This document shows positions 16,265 through 25,580 of a stretch of 45,201 nucleotides of DNA, in pieces. Position numbers and translations under genes: made by a program. The stretch is from Gemmatimonadota bacterium (GTDB lineage: Bacteria; Gemmatimonadota; Gemmatimonadetes; Longimicrobiales; Gaopeijiaceae). The notes under the pieces are model-generated. The model saw nothing but the letters and a program-made list of their open reading frames with translations, did no database searches and was not told where the DNA came from. Numbering within the stretch: position 1 is the stretch's first letter; each line of letters begins with the position of its first letter. The DNA is taken from contig JAPPGM010000050.1 in assembly GCA_028874995.1 (NCBI GenBank), forward strand, positions 1-45,201, given 5' to 3'.

Positions 16265-17851
16265 ATGAGATCGAGACGGACCCCGGCGGCCGCCGGATTC
16301 GGCCCGGCCTGGCGCGGGCTGGCTGCGATCGCCGCCCTCCTGCACGCCGCCGCCTGCTCCTTCGCACCCGCACCCTCGGTTCCGGAGCCGGTCGCCGAGG
16401 TTCCCGCCAGCTTCGCGGGCGGCGACCTGCCCGGCGACTACCAGGCCCGCGAGTGGTGGGCGGCCTTTGACGATCCGGTCCTGAACACCGTCATCGATTC
16501 CGTGTTGGCCGCCAACTTCGATCTTGCCGAGGCCGTGGCGCGGGTGCAGCAGGCTCGCGCCCAGGCCGGAATCGCCCGTGCCGGGCTTTTCCCCTCGGTT
16601 CAGGCCAGCGCCTCCGTGACCGACCAGAACACGCCCGCCAACGCGGGGTTCGGAGAACAGTTCCGCAAGCTGGCCGGCGGAGAGGATGGAGGGCTGCCGG
16701 GCGGCATCGAGTTCCCCGACCGGCTCGAGTTCACCACCTATTCTCTGGGCGCGGACTTCGCGTACGAACTGGACTTCTGGGGGCGCGCCCGCAACGATGC
16801 GCGCGCCGCCGGCGCACAGTACCTGGCATCCGAAGCCGACTACCACGCTGCCCGCATCGGGGTGCTGGCCACGACGATCACGACGTACTTCGAGATCGTC
16901 GCGCTTCGGCGCCAGACGGCTCTTACTCGGGAACTCATCGAGGTTCTGCAGGAGCGTGAGGATCTGACCACAACCCGGTACGAAAGGGGATTGGTGACCT
17001 CTTTCGAGTTGTACCAGGTGGGCCTGGACCTCCTCAACACACAGGCCGGCCTGCCCCAGCTCGAGACCCGGCTCAACGACGCCGAAGGGCGTCTCGCGGT
17101 GCTGCTGGGCGGCTACCGCTCCAGGCTGGACGCGATCGTGCCGGAGTCCCTGGCCCCGGCCGCGCTGTCGGATCCTGTTGCCGCCGGCGTCCCGGCCGAC
17201 CTGCTCTTTCAGCGGCCCGATGTGCGCGCGGCGGGGCTGCGCCTCGACGCGGCCCGGTTCACCATCGGCGCCCGCCGCGCGGAATTGTTGCCCTCTCTGT
17301 CGATATCCGGCACGATCGGCGTGCAGTCCTCGGAGGCCGACGGGCTCTTCAGGGTGGATCAGTGGTTCCGCAATCTGTTGGGCAACCTGACCGCGCCGAT
17401 CTTCCAGGGTGGGCGCATACGCAGCAACATCGCGCTCGCGCACGCCCAGTTCAACCAGCTCGCGGCGGCGTACGGCCGGGCTGTGGTTACGGCGGTCTAC
17501 GAGGTCGAAGCCGCGCTGGCCGCACTCGCCAACGAGGACCGGCGCCACGCCTTCCTCGCTTCCCAGCGGGAGGAGGCCCAGGCATCGGTCGCCCTTCAGT
17601 CGGAACGCTATGAGTCCGGGATCGGGGGATACACCGACTACCTCGACGCGCTCCGAACCCTGCTGAACGTGGAGTCGACGCTGGCGGCGGCGGGCCGCGA
17701 CCTGGCACTGGCCCGCCTCGCCGTCCACCGCTCGCTGGGGGGCGACTGGAAGCCCGAGGCAGAGACGCCGGAAGGGCCCCGGATGGTCCCCGCCGACGAT
17801 GCGAACCGCACGGAAGGACCCTCCGAATCCAAGTCCCAAGGGAGCAAGTAG
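16265..17851 (+). CDS. RND efflux outer-membrane factor lipoprotein (TolC/NodT family)
   Basis: 528 residues from ATG 16265; signal AAIAALLHAAAC with lipid Cys31, as in NodT/OprM lipoproteins. The two-fold repeat of the outer-membrane efflux domain is clear: WWAAFDDPVLNTVIDSVLAAN, a long coiled coil with LAEAVARVQQARAQAGIARA, and a second copy starting DLLFQRPDVRAAGLRLDAAR, followed by LLPSLSISGTIG and APIFQGGRI. It forms the trimeric exit duct of a tripartite pump. The stop at 17849-17851 abuts the ATG of the membrane fusion gene, so the two are translationally linked. Confidence 0.92.
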   Translation: MRSRRTPAAAGFGPAWRGLAAIAALLHAAACSFAPAPSVPEPVAEVPASFAGGDLPGDYQAREWWAAFDDPVLNTVIDSVLAANFDLAEAVARVQQARAQAGIARAGLFPSVQASASVTDQNTPANAGFGEQFRKLAGGEDGGLPGGIEFPDRLEFTTYSLGADFAYELDFWGRARNDARAAGAQYLASEADYHAARIGVLATTITTYFEIVALRRQTALTRELIEVLQEREDLTTTRYERGLVTSFELYQVGLDLLNTQAGLPQLETRLNDAEGRLAVLLGGYRSRLDAIVPESLAPAALSDPVAAGVPADLLFQRPDVRAAGLRLDAARFTIGARRAELLPSLSISGTIGVQSSEADGLFRVDQWFRNLLGNLTAPIFQGGRIRSNIALAHAQFNQLAAAYGRAVVTAVYEVEAALAALANEDRRHAFLASQREEAQASVALQSERYESGIGGYTDYLDALRTLLNVESTLAAAGRDLALARLAVHRSLGGDWKPEAETPEGPRMVPADDANRTEGPSESKSQGSK

Positions 17852-19027
17852 ATGAGTCGCCGCAAGAGTTTCATGCTGGCCGCGGGAATCCTCCTCGGGG
17901 CCGTCGCCATCGCCTTCGTCATGATCCAGCTCAGGCCCGAGCCGCCGCTGCGCGAGCCGCCCTCCCGGGTGCCGTTCGTGACGACGGGCTCCGCCGTCCC
18001 CGGCGAGGGGGCGATCCCGGTGTACGGCGCCGGCACGGTTCGTCCACGGGCCGAGATCGATGTGGCCGCGCAGATCAACGGCAAGGTCGCCTGGGTCAGC
18101 CCGTCCTTCCAGGGCGGGGGACGGGTGGGCGAGGGCCAGATCCTGTTCCGCATCGACGACGCCGACTACCTGAACCGGGTGCGGCAGGCGCAGGCCAACG
18201 TGGCCGCGGGGCAGGTCGCGCTTCTGGAGGCGGAGGAGGACGCGCGCATCGCCAGGGAGGAGTACGAGCTGTACCGGAAGCGGCAGCCGGAGGCGGCCTC
18301 CGGCAGCGCGAATCCCCTCACGCTGCGGCAACCCCAGCTCGAGGCCGCGCGCGCCGCGCTCGCCCGTGACAGCGCGGCCCTCGCCGACGCCGAGCTCGCC
18401 CTGTCGCGCACCGAAGTGCCGGCGCCCTTCACCGGGATCGTGCGCAGCGAATCGGTCGACGTGGGCCAGTTCGTGGCGGCGGGACAGGGAGTGGGGCGCC
18501 TGTACGCGTCCAACGCGGTGGAGGTCGTCGTCCCCCTCTCCGATGCCGAAGCGGCCCTGATCCCCAACCTGTGGGGGCTGCGCGCGGGTGACGGCAACCG
18601 CAGTGTGCGCGCGACCGTCAGCGCCGAGTACGGTGAGCAGGACCATGACCGCGAGGGCTACGTGGACCGCGCCGAGGCCGCGCTCGACGAGCAGACGCGC
18701 ACCATAGACGTGATCGTGCGGGTGCCGCGCCCATTCTCCGGGACCGGTCCGCCGCTCCTCGTCGGCCAGTTCGTCGAGGTCGAGATCGAGGGCGTCGCGC
18801 CCGAGCGCTACTTCACCGTCCCCCGCGCCTCGCTCAGGACCGGCAACGAGGTGTGGGCGCTGCGCGCCAACAACACCATCACCATCGTGCCCGTGCAGGT
18901 CCTGCAACGCTCCGACGAGGTGGTCTACGTCACGGGGAACCTGGAAGCGGATCAGGCGGTGGTCGTGAGCGGCATCCAGATCGCCACCGAAGGGATGGTC
19001 GTTCGGACCGGCGATAGCGGCGGCTGA
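17852..19027 (+). CDS. RND efflux periplasmic adaptor (HlyD/MFP family)
   Basis: 391 residues from ATG 17852, directly after the previous stop with GGGAG upstream. The N-terminal membrane anchor is at about residues 5-25 (SFMLAAGILLGAVAIAFVMI). Lipoyl-like half-motifs are present: GTVRPRAEIDVAAQINGKV and VPAPFTGIVRSESVDVGQFV; between them is a coiled-coil hairpin (about 90-185), followed by beta-barrel and membrane-proximal domains ending ALRANNTITIVPVQV and VVSGIQIATEGMVV. It bridges the inner-membrane pump and the outer-membrane factor. The last base of its stop is the first base of the permease ATG. Confidence 0.92.
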   Translation: MSRRKSFMLAAGILLGAVAIAFVMIQLRPEPPLREPPSRVPFVTTGSAVPGEGAIPVYGAGTVRPRAEIDVAAQINGKVAWVSPSFQGGGRVGEGQILFRIDDADYLNRVRQAQANVAAGQVALLEAEEDARIAREEYELYRKRQPEAASGSANPLTLRQPQLEAARAALARDSAALADAELALSRTEVPAPFTGIVRSESVDVGQFVAAGQGVGRLYASNAVEVVVPLSDAEAALIPNLWGLRAGDGNRSVRATVSAEYGEQDHDREGYVDRAEAALDEQTRTIDVIVRVPRPFSGTGPPLLVGQFVEVEIEGVAPERYFTVPRASLRTGNEVWALRANNTITIVPVQVLQRSDEVVYVTGNLEADQAVVVSGIQIATEGMVVRTGDSGG

Positions 19028-22000
19028 TGACCGACACGGGCGGCCCGCCACCGGAGTCGCGCGGCCCCATTTCGTACATGGCCCGCAACGGTGTTGCGGC
19101 CAATCTCCTCATGCTCTTCATCCTGGTCGCGGGGCTCTTCGCGCTGCGGGGCCTGGTGCAGGAGGTGTTTCCCGAAATCTCGATGGACCGGGTCATGGTT
19201 TCGGTGGCCTACCCCGGTGCCACGCCGGACGAGATCGAGGAGTCGATCATCCTCAAGGTCGAGGAACAGATCGAGGGCGTGGAGGGCCTGAAGCACATCC
19301 GCTCGACGGTCTCGGAGGGGCGCGGATCGGTGGTGGCGGAACTCAATCTGGGAGAGGACCTGAACCGCGCCCTGGACGACATCAAGGCGCAGGTCGACCG
19401 GATCCAGACCTTACCGGCCGGGGCCGGGCGGCCCGAAGTCTCCGAAATCACCAACCGGCAGAGCGTGATCCGGCTCGTTCTTCACGGCGACGTGTCGGAG
19501 CGCACGCTGAAGGAACTCGCCTACCGCACGGAAGACGCGCTCTCCGCGCTTCCCGAGGTGTCATACGTGGAGACGACCGGTGTCCGCGAATACGAGATCT
19601 CCATCGAGGTGCCGATGCGCCAGCTGCGGGCACTGGGCCTGACGCTGGGGGACATTGCGAACGCCGTCCGGGGAGGCTCGCTCGACCTTTCGGCGGGAAG
19701 CATCGCCACCCGCGACGAGGAGGTGCGGATCCGTACAGCGGGGCAGAACTACACACAACAGGACTTCGAAGAGATCATCGTCCTGAGCCGTGCGGACGGG
19801 ACCGTGGTAAGGCTCGGGGACATCGCCGAGGTTCGGGACGGGTTCCGCGACGTGGACCTGATCGGCCGGTACCGGGGCCGGCCCGCCGCCTACGTCGAGG
19901 TTTTCCGGACCGCCGACGAGAAGGTTCTGGAAATCGTCGCCGCGGTGGAAAGGCACCTCGAAGAGGAGGTGACCCCCTCGATGCCCGCGGGGGTGGAACT
20001 CGAGATCTGGAACAACGACGCAGACATCCTGCAGTCGCGTCTGGGGCTGCTGGTCAAGAACGGCTTCCTGGGGCTGGCCCTGGTGCTGCTCGCGCTGGCG
20101 CTCTTCCTGGAGATCCGGCTCGCCTTCTGGGTGGCGGTGGGCATCGCGGTTTCGTTCGTGGGGACATTCGCGGTGATGTCGGCGCTGGGCGTGTCCATCA
20201 ACCTGATGTCGCTCTTCGCCTTCATCCTCGCCATCGGGATCGTGGTCGACGACGCGATCGTGGTGGGCGAGAACATCTACGCCGAGCGCGAAAAAGGGTC
20301 CAGGGGCGTCGTTGCCTCGATCCGCGGCACCCGCCGGATCACCAGGCCGGTGATCTTCGCGGTCATGACCACGATGGTGGCCTTCTGTCCGCTCTTCTTC
20401 ATCCCGAGTTCGATCGGAAAGATCATCGGGGAGATCCCGATCATCGTGATGTCGGTCCTGTTCTTCTCGCTGATCGAGTCGCTGCTGGTCCTGCCGAACC
20501 ACCTCTCGCACCTCCCCCGCCGCAGCAACCGCAGCCACAGCTCCACCCGGCGCCAGCCGCACCTGATCTCCCGCGTCCAGTCACAGGTGGAGTCGGCGCT
20601 CAAGCGCTTCATCGCGGGGCCGCTCGACCGGTGCCTCCGCCTGGCCACCGGCCGCCCCGCAGTCGTGATCGCGTCGGGCATCGGGATGATCATCGTCTGC
20701 GTGGCGATGATCCCGGCGGGCATCATCAAGGTCGACTTCATGCCCTCGGTGGAGGGCGACCTGGTCATTGCCAGCCTGGAGATGCCCGAAGGCACGCCGG
20801 TCCAGCGCACGACCGATGTGGCCCGCACCCTGGAGACCACCGGATACCGGGCGCTCGAACGGCTCGCTTCCGGGGCGGACGCGGAGGTCGACGCCCTCCT
20901 CACCGGCGTCAACGTCACCATCGGCCTCCCGGCGCGGCAGTCCGGGCCCGGCGGCGCGGCGGCCGATGCGGCCAGCCCGCAGGCCAACATCGCGGCCGTC
21001 GAATTCAAGCTCGTGAACCCCGAAGAGCGGGCGGTGTCCGCGATCGACTTCCAGCATGAGTGGCGCGCGGAGGTGGGATCGTTGCCCGAGGCCAAGTCGC
21101 TGGGGATCACGGCGGAACTCATCAGCTTCGGAGCACCGGTCCACGTCGAACTCTCCCACCCGAACCCTGACCACCTCGCCGTCATCGGCGACACGCTCAT
21201 GGCGCGACTCCAGGAGTTCGCCGGCGTCTTCGACATCCAGGCCGACCAAGACCAGGGGCTCCGCGAGATCCAGCTCGATCTGCTCCCCGAGGCCCGCACG
21301 CTGGGTCTCACCCTCGACAATCTGGCCCGGCAGGTCCGCTCCGCATTCTTCGGCAACGAAGCCCTGCGCGTGCAGCGCGGCCGCGAGGACATGCGCGTCT
21401 ATGTGAGGCTGCCCGAAGAGGAACGCAACGCCATCGCCGACGTGGAGAGCTACCAGGTCCGCACGCCGGGCGGCGGCGTGGTCCCGCTCGGCCGGGTCGC
21501 GTCGGTGCGCTTCGGCAACTCGCCCACGACCATTCGGCGCAAGGACGGCCAGCGGGTCCTCACCGTGACCGCCGACGTGAACACCGCAGTCGTAACCGGC
21601 GACGAGGTCACCGGCCTTCTTGAAGCCTCGGTCCTGCCCGAAATCGCGGCCCTCAACCCGGGTCTGGCCTACACCTTCGGCGGCGAGCAGCAGGAGCAGG
21701 TCGAGTCGTTCGGTGCGCTGGGGAGCGGCTTCGCCCTGGCGCTGCTGGCCATCTACGCCCTCCTGGCCATCCCCTTCGGCTCGTACACGAAGCCGCTGAT
21801 CATCATGGCGGCCATTCCGTTCGGGATCATCGGGGCGGTGCTCGGCCACGCGATCCTCGGTCTCCAGATGGCGATCATGTCGCTCTTCGGCGTGATCGGG
21901 CTGAGTGGCGTCGTGGTCAACGACTCGCTGGTCATGATCGACTTCATCGACGAGCGCCTGCGCCGCGGCATGCCCGGCCGGGAGGCCATCATCGAGGGGG

Positions 22001-22263
22001 CGAAGGCGCGCTTCCGCCCGATCTTCCTCACCTCGATCACGACTTTCCTGGGCGTCGCGCCGCTGGTGTTCGAGACCAGCATCCAGGCGCAGTTCCTGAT
22101 CCCGATGGCGGCGTCGCTGGGGTTCGGAATCCTTTTCGCGACCGTAGTGCTGATGATGATCGTGCCGGCGCTGGCGATGGTACAGTACCGGTTGATGGAG
22201 GGGCGGGGGGTTCGGAAAGTCGCTCCCGGTGCGAGTCCATATCAGGTTCCTACTACTGTTTGA
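19027..22263 (+). CDS. RND family efflux permease
   Basis: 1078 residues from ATG 19027, overlapping the adaptor stop by one base (TGATG). Twelve-helix RND layout: helix 1 at about 20-40 (GVAANLLMLFILVAGLFALR), a periplasmic loop, and helix 4 with AIGIVVDDAIVVGENI, where Asp408/Asp409 match the proton-relay aspartates of AcrB. The second half repeats the pattern, with SGVVVNDSLVMIDFI lacking the acidic pair, as usual. PAGIIKVDFMPSVEGD and FGNSPTTIRRKDGQRV are typical of the export-of-lipid/drug RND clade rather than of heavy-metal pumps. Substrate unknown. End of the three-gene operon. Confidence 0.93.
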   Translation: MTDTGGPPPESRGPISYMARNGVAANLLMLFILVAGLFALRGLVQEVFPEISMDRVMVSVAYPGATPDEIEESIILKVEEQIEGVEGLKHIRSTVSEGRGSVVAELNLGEDLNRALDDIKAQVDRIQTLPAGAGRPEVSEITNRQSVIRLVLHGDVSERTLKELAYRTEDALSALPEVSYVETTGVREYEISIEVPMRQLRALGLTLGDIANAVRGGSLDLSAGSIATRDEEVRIRTAGQNYTQQDFEEIIVLSRADGTVVRLGDIAEVRDGFRDVDLIGRYRGRPAAYVEVFRTADEKVLEIVAAVERHLEEEVTPSMPAGVELEIWNNDADILQSRLGLLVKNGFLGLALVLLALALFLEIRLAFWVAVGIAVSFVGTFAVMSALGVSINLMSLFAFILAIGIVVDDAIVVGENIYAEREKGSRGVVASIRGTRRITRPVIFAVMTTMVAFCPLFFIPSSIGKIIGEIPIIVMSVLFFSLIESLLVLPNHLSHLPRRSNRSHSSTRRQPHLISRVQSQVESALKRFIAGPLDRCLRLATGRPAVVIASGIGMIIVCVAMIPAGIIKVDFMPSVEGDLVIASLEMPEGTPVQRTTDVARTLETTGYRALERLASGADAEVDALLTGVNVTIGLPARQSGPGGAAADAASPQANIAAVEFKLVNPEERAVSAIDFQHEWRAEVGSLPEAKSLGITAELISFGAPVHVELSHPNPDHLAVIGDTLMARLQEFAGVFDIQADQDQGLREIQLDLLPEARTLGLTLDNLARQVRSAFFGNEALRVQRGREDMRVYVRLPEEERNAIADVESYQVRTPGGGVVPLGRVASVRFGNSPTTIRRKDGQRVLTVTADVNTAVVTGDEVTGLLEASVLPEIAALNPGLAYTFGGEQQEQVESFGALGSGFALALLAIYALLAIPFGSYTKPLIIMAAIPFGIIGAVLGHAILGLQMAIMSLFGVIGLSGVVVNDSLVMIDFIDERLRRGMPGREAIIEGAKARFRPIFLTSITTFLGVAPLVFETSIQAQFLIPMAASLGFGILFATVVLMMIVPALAMVQYRLMEGRGVRKVAPGASPYQVPTTV

Positions 22264-22345
22264 CCCTTCCGGCCTCTCGCGCTTCCCGGTCGGCGGCTCC
22301 ACACCCCCGTCCGTGGACTGCTCGGGTCGAGGGTTGTCCAGGTTC

Positions 22346-22852
22346 CTATCGCTTTCGCGTCACCCCGTCCCGTTCGGCCTCGTAATACCCTTCGCCACAG
22401 TCGAAGATCAATCGGTACCACACCCGCCAGACACCTTCATCCTCTTCCCAGGTAAGCAGACGATTTGGCCGAGTCCAGACGGCGTAGCGCCTCTCCATAT
22501 CCGGGTTTGGCAGATCGGATACCCGCGCCAGCGCATTCATGCAGCTCATGAAGGCCCGGGCCTCTCCGGCGCTCGGGTCGCCCGGTACACTGCAAGCCGG
22601 GTCGGTCAGCACGACCGCAGGACGTGGATCAGCCGGAAGAACCTCGAATTCCCCGTCGTCCTTCAGCGGCGCGATCGTCGCCCGTCCTCCCAGTTCCTCA
22701 GCCTCCTGTAACAACACAGCCCAGGCCGTCCCCACCCAGGGGTCGATGTCTTCGTGCTCGACCGCGGGATCCACTGTGTCCGGATCCTGGCACGTGGTCG
22801 ACGCCAGCAACATCGCCAAGGGCACGCCTGATCCCAGTGCTCTGATCTTCAT
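22346..22852 (-). CDS. Hypothetical exported protein
   Basis: 168 residues from ATG 22852, preceded by GGAGGG at 6 nt spacing, a strong ribosome site for this window. N-terminus MKIRALGSGVPLAMLLASTTC suggests a signal peptide; STTC is a poor lipobox, so lipidation at Cys21 is uncertain. The mature part is acidic with several Cys (DPACSVPGD, FMSCMN, FDCGEGYYEAE), perhaps forming disulfides in the periplasm. I do not recognise the family. It lies 153 bp after the end of the abiEii reading frame on the same strand and converges with the RND permease; the 82-bp gap shows no clear hairpin. Confidence 0.6.
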   Translation of the reverse strand: MKIRALGSGVPLAMLLASTTCQDPDTVDPAVEHEDIDPWVGTAWAVLLQEAEELGGRATIAPLKDDGEFEVLPADPRPAVVLTDPACSVPGDPSAGEARAFMSCMNALARVSDLPNPDMERRYAVWTRPNRLLTWEEDEGVWRVWYRLIFDCGEGYYEAERDGVTRKR

Positions 22853-23005
22853 GGCAGGCCCTCCGCGGAAACTGGCGACTCCTCCATGTCTCCGTTTACA
22901 CCGCCCCCGGTCTGGCGTTCCTGGAGATCCCGGCCCGGCGTGGGCGAGTCGACGCTCAGCCTGACGGACCCGATGGCCACATGCCTGCGAGCCCGCGCCC
23001 CCGGC

Positions 23006-23802
23006 CTACCCGGCGAGCAGGCCCAGAAGCTCCCCCCTCCCCACCATCTCCACTCCGCCTTCCAGGAACGGCCGCACGTCCCCGTGGATCGCCTCCCAGT
23101 CCAGGCTCGCAACTCGCTCCGCCACCGAAGCACGCCACGTCCCCCCGGTCACTTGAACCGCCGCCGGGTCCCCCTGCCGCAGCGCCGCATTCAGCAACGC
23201 CAGATTCGGTTGCGGCCACCCCGATCGCTCAGATACCACCCCAGGTCGAAGACGTCCCTGCCCTTCGTCCACGGACGCCGCAGCATAGCGTGCAGTTTGC
23301 CCGCCAGCAGTGAAGCGCGGTCGTGGTGGTGAAGGCGCAGGGACACATGCCTGCGGACGAGTCGCGTTTCCGTGACGGCACCCGCGGGCGGCCTGGTGTC
23401 CACATCGAGTTTGATCCCCAGGACCTCGTCACGGTGAGGAGACAGTCCCACATCGTGAAGCACCGCCCGGAACCGCAGCCATCCAGAGTGGACGGCGCTT
23501 CGATCCCGCAGCGAGCCCGTCACATCGTAGCCCTCCCGTTCGAACTGTCTCGCGATCCCGGTCATCCATGCCTTCAGGTCGTACGACTCACGGGCGCCCT
23601 CGAGCGCGAAGTCGAGATCCTCGGAGTACCTGGGCAATCCGTAGAGGAACCGCAGGGCCGTGCCACCCTGGAAGGCCAGTGCCGACATCGCACCGGCCCG
23701 CTGCAGACCTTCCAGCATCCGGGCCTGCAGGTATTCGCGCAGGATGTTTCGGCCGGCCAGTGGGTCAAGCCCCCGGACGAGTTCGCGCAGATGGTCCCTC
23801 AT
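23006..23802 (-). CDS. abiEii: AbiEii-type nucleotidyltransferase toxin, frameshifted
   Basis: Starts at ATG 23802, overlapping the antitoxin stop by 4 nt (ATGA). The nucleotidyltransferase core is intact: FQGGTALRFLYG and YSEDLDFAL (the G-G-T and D-x-D metal site), then IKLDVDTRPP and the C-terminal LLAGKLHAMLRRPWTKGRDVFDL helix block. After WYLSDRG the frame ends early at 23191. The family-like continuation (GWPQPNLALLNAALRQGD to a stop at 23008-23006) lies in another frame. One extra C in the run 23219-23222 joins them into 265 residues. AbiEii toxins modify nucleic-acid targets such as tRNA and stop growth. I favour a sequence error over a dead toxin, but either is possible. Confidence 0.75.
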
Positions 23803-24437
23803 AGGGGCGCGTAAGCCATAGCGGGATCACTCGCCAGCCGGGATACGCAGGCTGCGGCGCGTACCAGTTTCGGACTCGCCGCGGCGGCGGCCATGGCTTC
23901 CAGGGTCTCCGGTCCCAGCGCTTCGACATTCAGCCTCAGCCCATCGATCCAGACCGGATCGTCACCCCGAGGCTGAAGGTGGACCAGGTCGAGGAAGGCC
24001 TTTTCGGGAGTGGCCACGAACGCCTGCTGATCACCCCCGAGTTCCACCTGCCGGTAGCCCAGGCGAAGCGCCGTTTTCAGGTAACGGAAGGAAAAGCGTC
24101 CGAGCGGTGTCTCCCTGACGTGCGGCCGTCCCGGCCCACAGCTGGTCACTTCAGGGACGAATTCCGGAATCGCGTTGGCGAACGCCAGCGCCGAGAGTCC
24201 GCTCACATACGAGCCGGGCACCAGTCGGTTGGCGACGAGAAACGGGTGCGGAATGACCTTGCGCCACGGAGGCGCCAGCGCGAACAGTCCGCGCCGCAGC
24301 CGCAGCAGTTTGCCGGAAGCACACCAGCGGCTGAGCTGGGCCGGCAGCCCGGGCTCCGGCGGATGCCCGGCGACCAGGAAGCCGGTTTCGAAAACGGGCT
24401 CGTCCTCGACGATTTCGAGCAATGTGGAGAATTTCAT
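23799..24437 (-). CDS. abiEi: AbiEi-type antitoxin and autorepressor of a type IV toxin-antitoxin system
   Basis: 212 residues from ATG 24437 (MKFSTLLEIVEDEPVFETG); a TTG two codons upstream is less likely. The N-terminus looks like the winged-helix DNA-binding part (LPAQLSRWCASGKLLRLRRGLFAL), and the body carries SYVSGLSALAFANAIPE and ATPEKAFLDLVHL, typical of AbiEi proteins. In studied systems AbiEi represses its own promoter by binding inverted repeats and counteracts AbiEii without binding it directly. Toxin gene follows with a 4-nt overlap. Upstream there is an unusually AT-rich leader (24438-24610) with two related operator-like repeats. No ribosome site is visible before ATG. Confidence 0.83.
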   Translation of the reverse strand: MKFSTLLEIVEDEPVFETGFLVAGHPPEPGLPAQLSRWCASGKLLRLRRGLFALAPPWRKVIPHPFLVANRLVPGSYVSGLSALAFANAIPEFVPEVTSCGPGRPHVRETPLGRFSFRYLKTALRLGYRQVELGGDQQAFVATPEKAFLDLVHLQPRGDDPVWIDGLRLNVEALGPETLEAMAAAAASPKLVRAAACVSRLASDPAMAYAPL

Positions 24438-24564
24438 GTGCAAAAAATGCTTAAATTAGCAAATTCATGCAATAAAATTGACGAAACTCCAAAAGAGGTG
24501 CCCTCGGGCTCGTCCCCTGTCAAGCACTTCCACTTCAAGCTCGGGTCGCGTGGGTCGGCCATTC

Positions 24565-24603
24565 TGTAAATCATGATTTACATTTTGTAATGTATGATTT
24601 ACA
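24565..24603. promoter_or_regulatory. Doubled operator-like palindrome upstream of abiEi
   Basis: TGTAAATCATGATTTACA (24565-24582) is a perfect 18-bp palindrome. A second site, TGTAATGTATGATTTACA (24586-24603), keeps the right half-site TGATTTACA exactly 21 bp away, two helical turns. The pair lies about 130 bp before the antitoxin start and 15 bp from the end of the rhodanese gene, in DNA far richer in A/T than its surroundings. It fits the two-inverted-repeat operators described for AbiEi autorepression. Confidence 0.55.
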
Positions 24604-24617
24604 TATCTGCCCAACAA

Positions 24618-25580
24618 TCAGCGTGGGACCGGCAACCCTCCCTCATCTCGCGGATCCCGCCCCAGCTCGGCGGGCAGGTCCACCCTGTCTCCCCAGTCGC
24701 GCCAGCTGCCGTCGTAGAAGTACACGTCCAGACCGGTCATGCGCGCGGCCATGTAGTCGACGCTCGCCCGCATGCCGATCATGCAATACACGACGTGCGT
24801 CTTCCCCGCCCCTGCCCCATGCCGCTCCAGAATCGAGGCAATCTCCTCGCGCGGACGGAAACGCGTGTTGTTGGCCGGGTCCATCAGCTCCTCCCAGTAG
24901 AGCTGCGCGGCCCCGGGGATGTGGCCCGGACCGCCCCCGTCCCCCAGCCCCCCGTCCTCTCCCGTGTACTCGTCGTCGGGCCGGGCGTCGAGCAGGACCA
25001 GCGACTCGTCGCCAAGGCGCGCATGGATCCATTCGGCGGAAACACGAAAGTCGACCGGGTCGACGGGGACGACATCACCCTGCTCCACGACAGCGGCAGG
25101 CCCGCTCTCCACCACACCCCCCACAGCCTTCCACGCAGTCATCCCGCCATCCAGAACGAAGGCCCGGTCACCCAGACCAAGCAGGTCGAAGGTGACCCAG
25201 GCGCGCGCGGTCGCGGTCATGCTTGCGCCGTAGATGACGACCCGCGAGTCGCGGCCGACCCCGGCCCGCCGTAAAGCCGCCACGATCTCGTCCCGTTCCC
25301 GGAACTCGGCGATCCACCCCTCCTCCCCCTCCCATGCGATCTCATCGAAGCGGAGGCGCCGCGCCCCGGCGATGCGTTCCGCCTCGAACCGTCCCGACCT
25401 GCGCTCCATGTGCAGGACCACCACGTCGTCATCGTCAATGTGTTCGAGTAGCCAGGCGGCCTCGACGAGGGGCTCGACGGGTGTGGTTTGGAGGGCCGGC
25501 GACTGGGCCGAGGCAGGAGAGGAAGGGACCAGGAGAGTCCCCACGAAGAAAAGGATGAGACCCGGCCGCCCGGCGATCAA
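24618..25580 (-). CDS. Exported tandem-domain rhodanese (thiosulfate/3-mercaptopyruvate sulfurtransferase type)
   Basis: 320 residues from TTG 25580; its start overlaps the receptor stop by 4 nt, so translation is probably coupled. Signal peptide LILFFVGTLLVPSSPASAQ. Two rhodanese domains: an inactive first domain (residues about 35-160) with VIYGAS in place of a Cys loop, and an active second domain (about 175-310) with the persulfide Cys266 in VVYCMIGMRAS, preceded by LLDARPDDEYTG. The CxxGxR loop is a variant of mercaptopyruvate/thiosulfate types, so the donor is unclear. Expected in the periplasm. Last gene of an operon with a TonB receptor and a small lipoprotein. Confidence 0.88.
   Translation of the reverse strand: MIAGRPGLILFFVGTLLVPSSPASAQSPALQTTPVEPLVEAAWLLEHIDDDDVVVLHMERRSGRFEAERIAGARRLRFDEIAWEGEEGWIAEFRERDEIVAALRRAGVGRDSRVVIYGASMTATARAWVTFDLLGLGDRAFVLDGGMTAWKAVGGVVESGPAAVVEQGDVVPVDPVDFRVSAEWIHARLGDESLVLLDARPDDEYTGEDGGLGDGGGPGHIPGAAQLYWEELMDPANNTRFRPREEIASILERHGAGAGKTHVVYCMIGMRASVDYMAARMTGLDVYFYDGSWRDWGDRVDLPAELGRDPRDEGGLPVPR

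Noticed and set aside
16148-19051. A 967-codon open frame on the minus strand
   Set aside because: It is antisense to the intact efflux genes, is rich in Arg/Gly/His/Asp shadow residues and has no recognisable domain or ribosome site.
20581-22302. A 573-codon minus-strand frame opposite the RND permease
   Set aside because: Asp/Arg/His-rich shadow of the permease; no motif.
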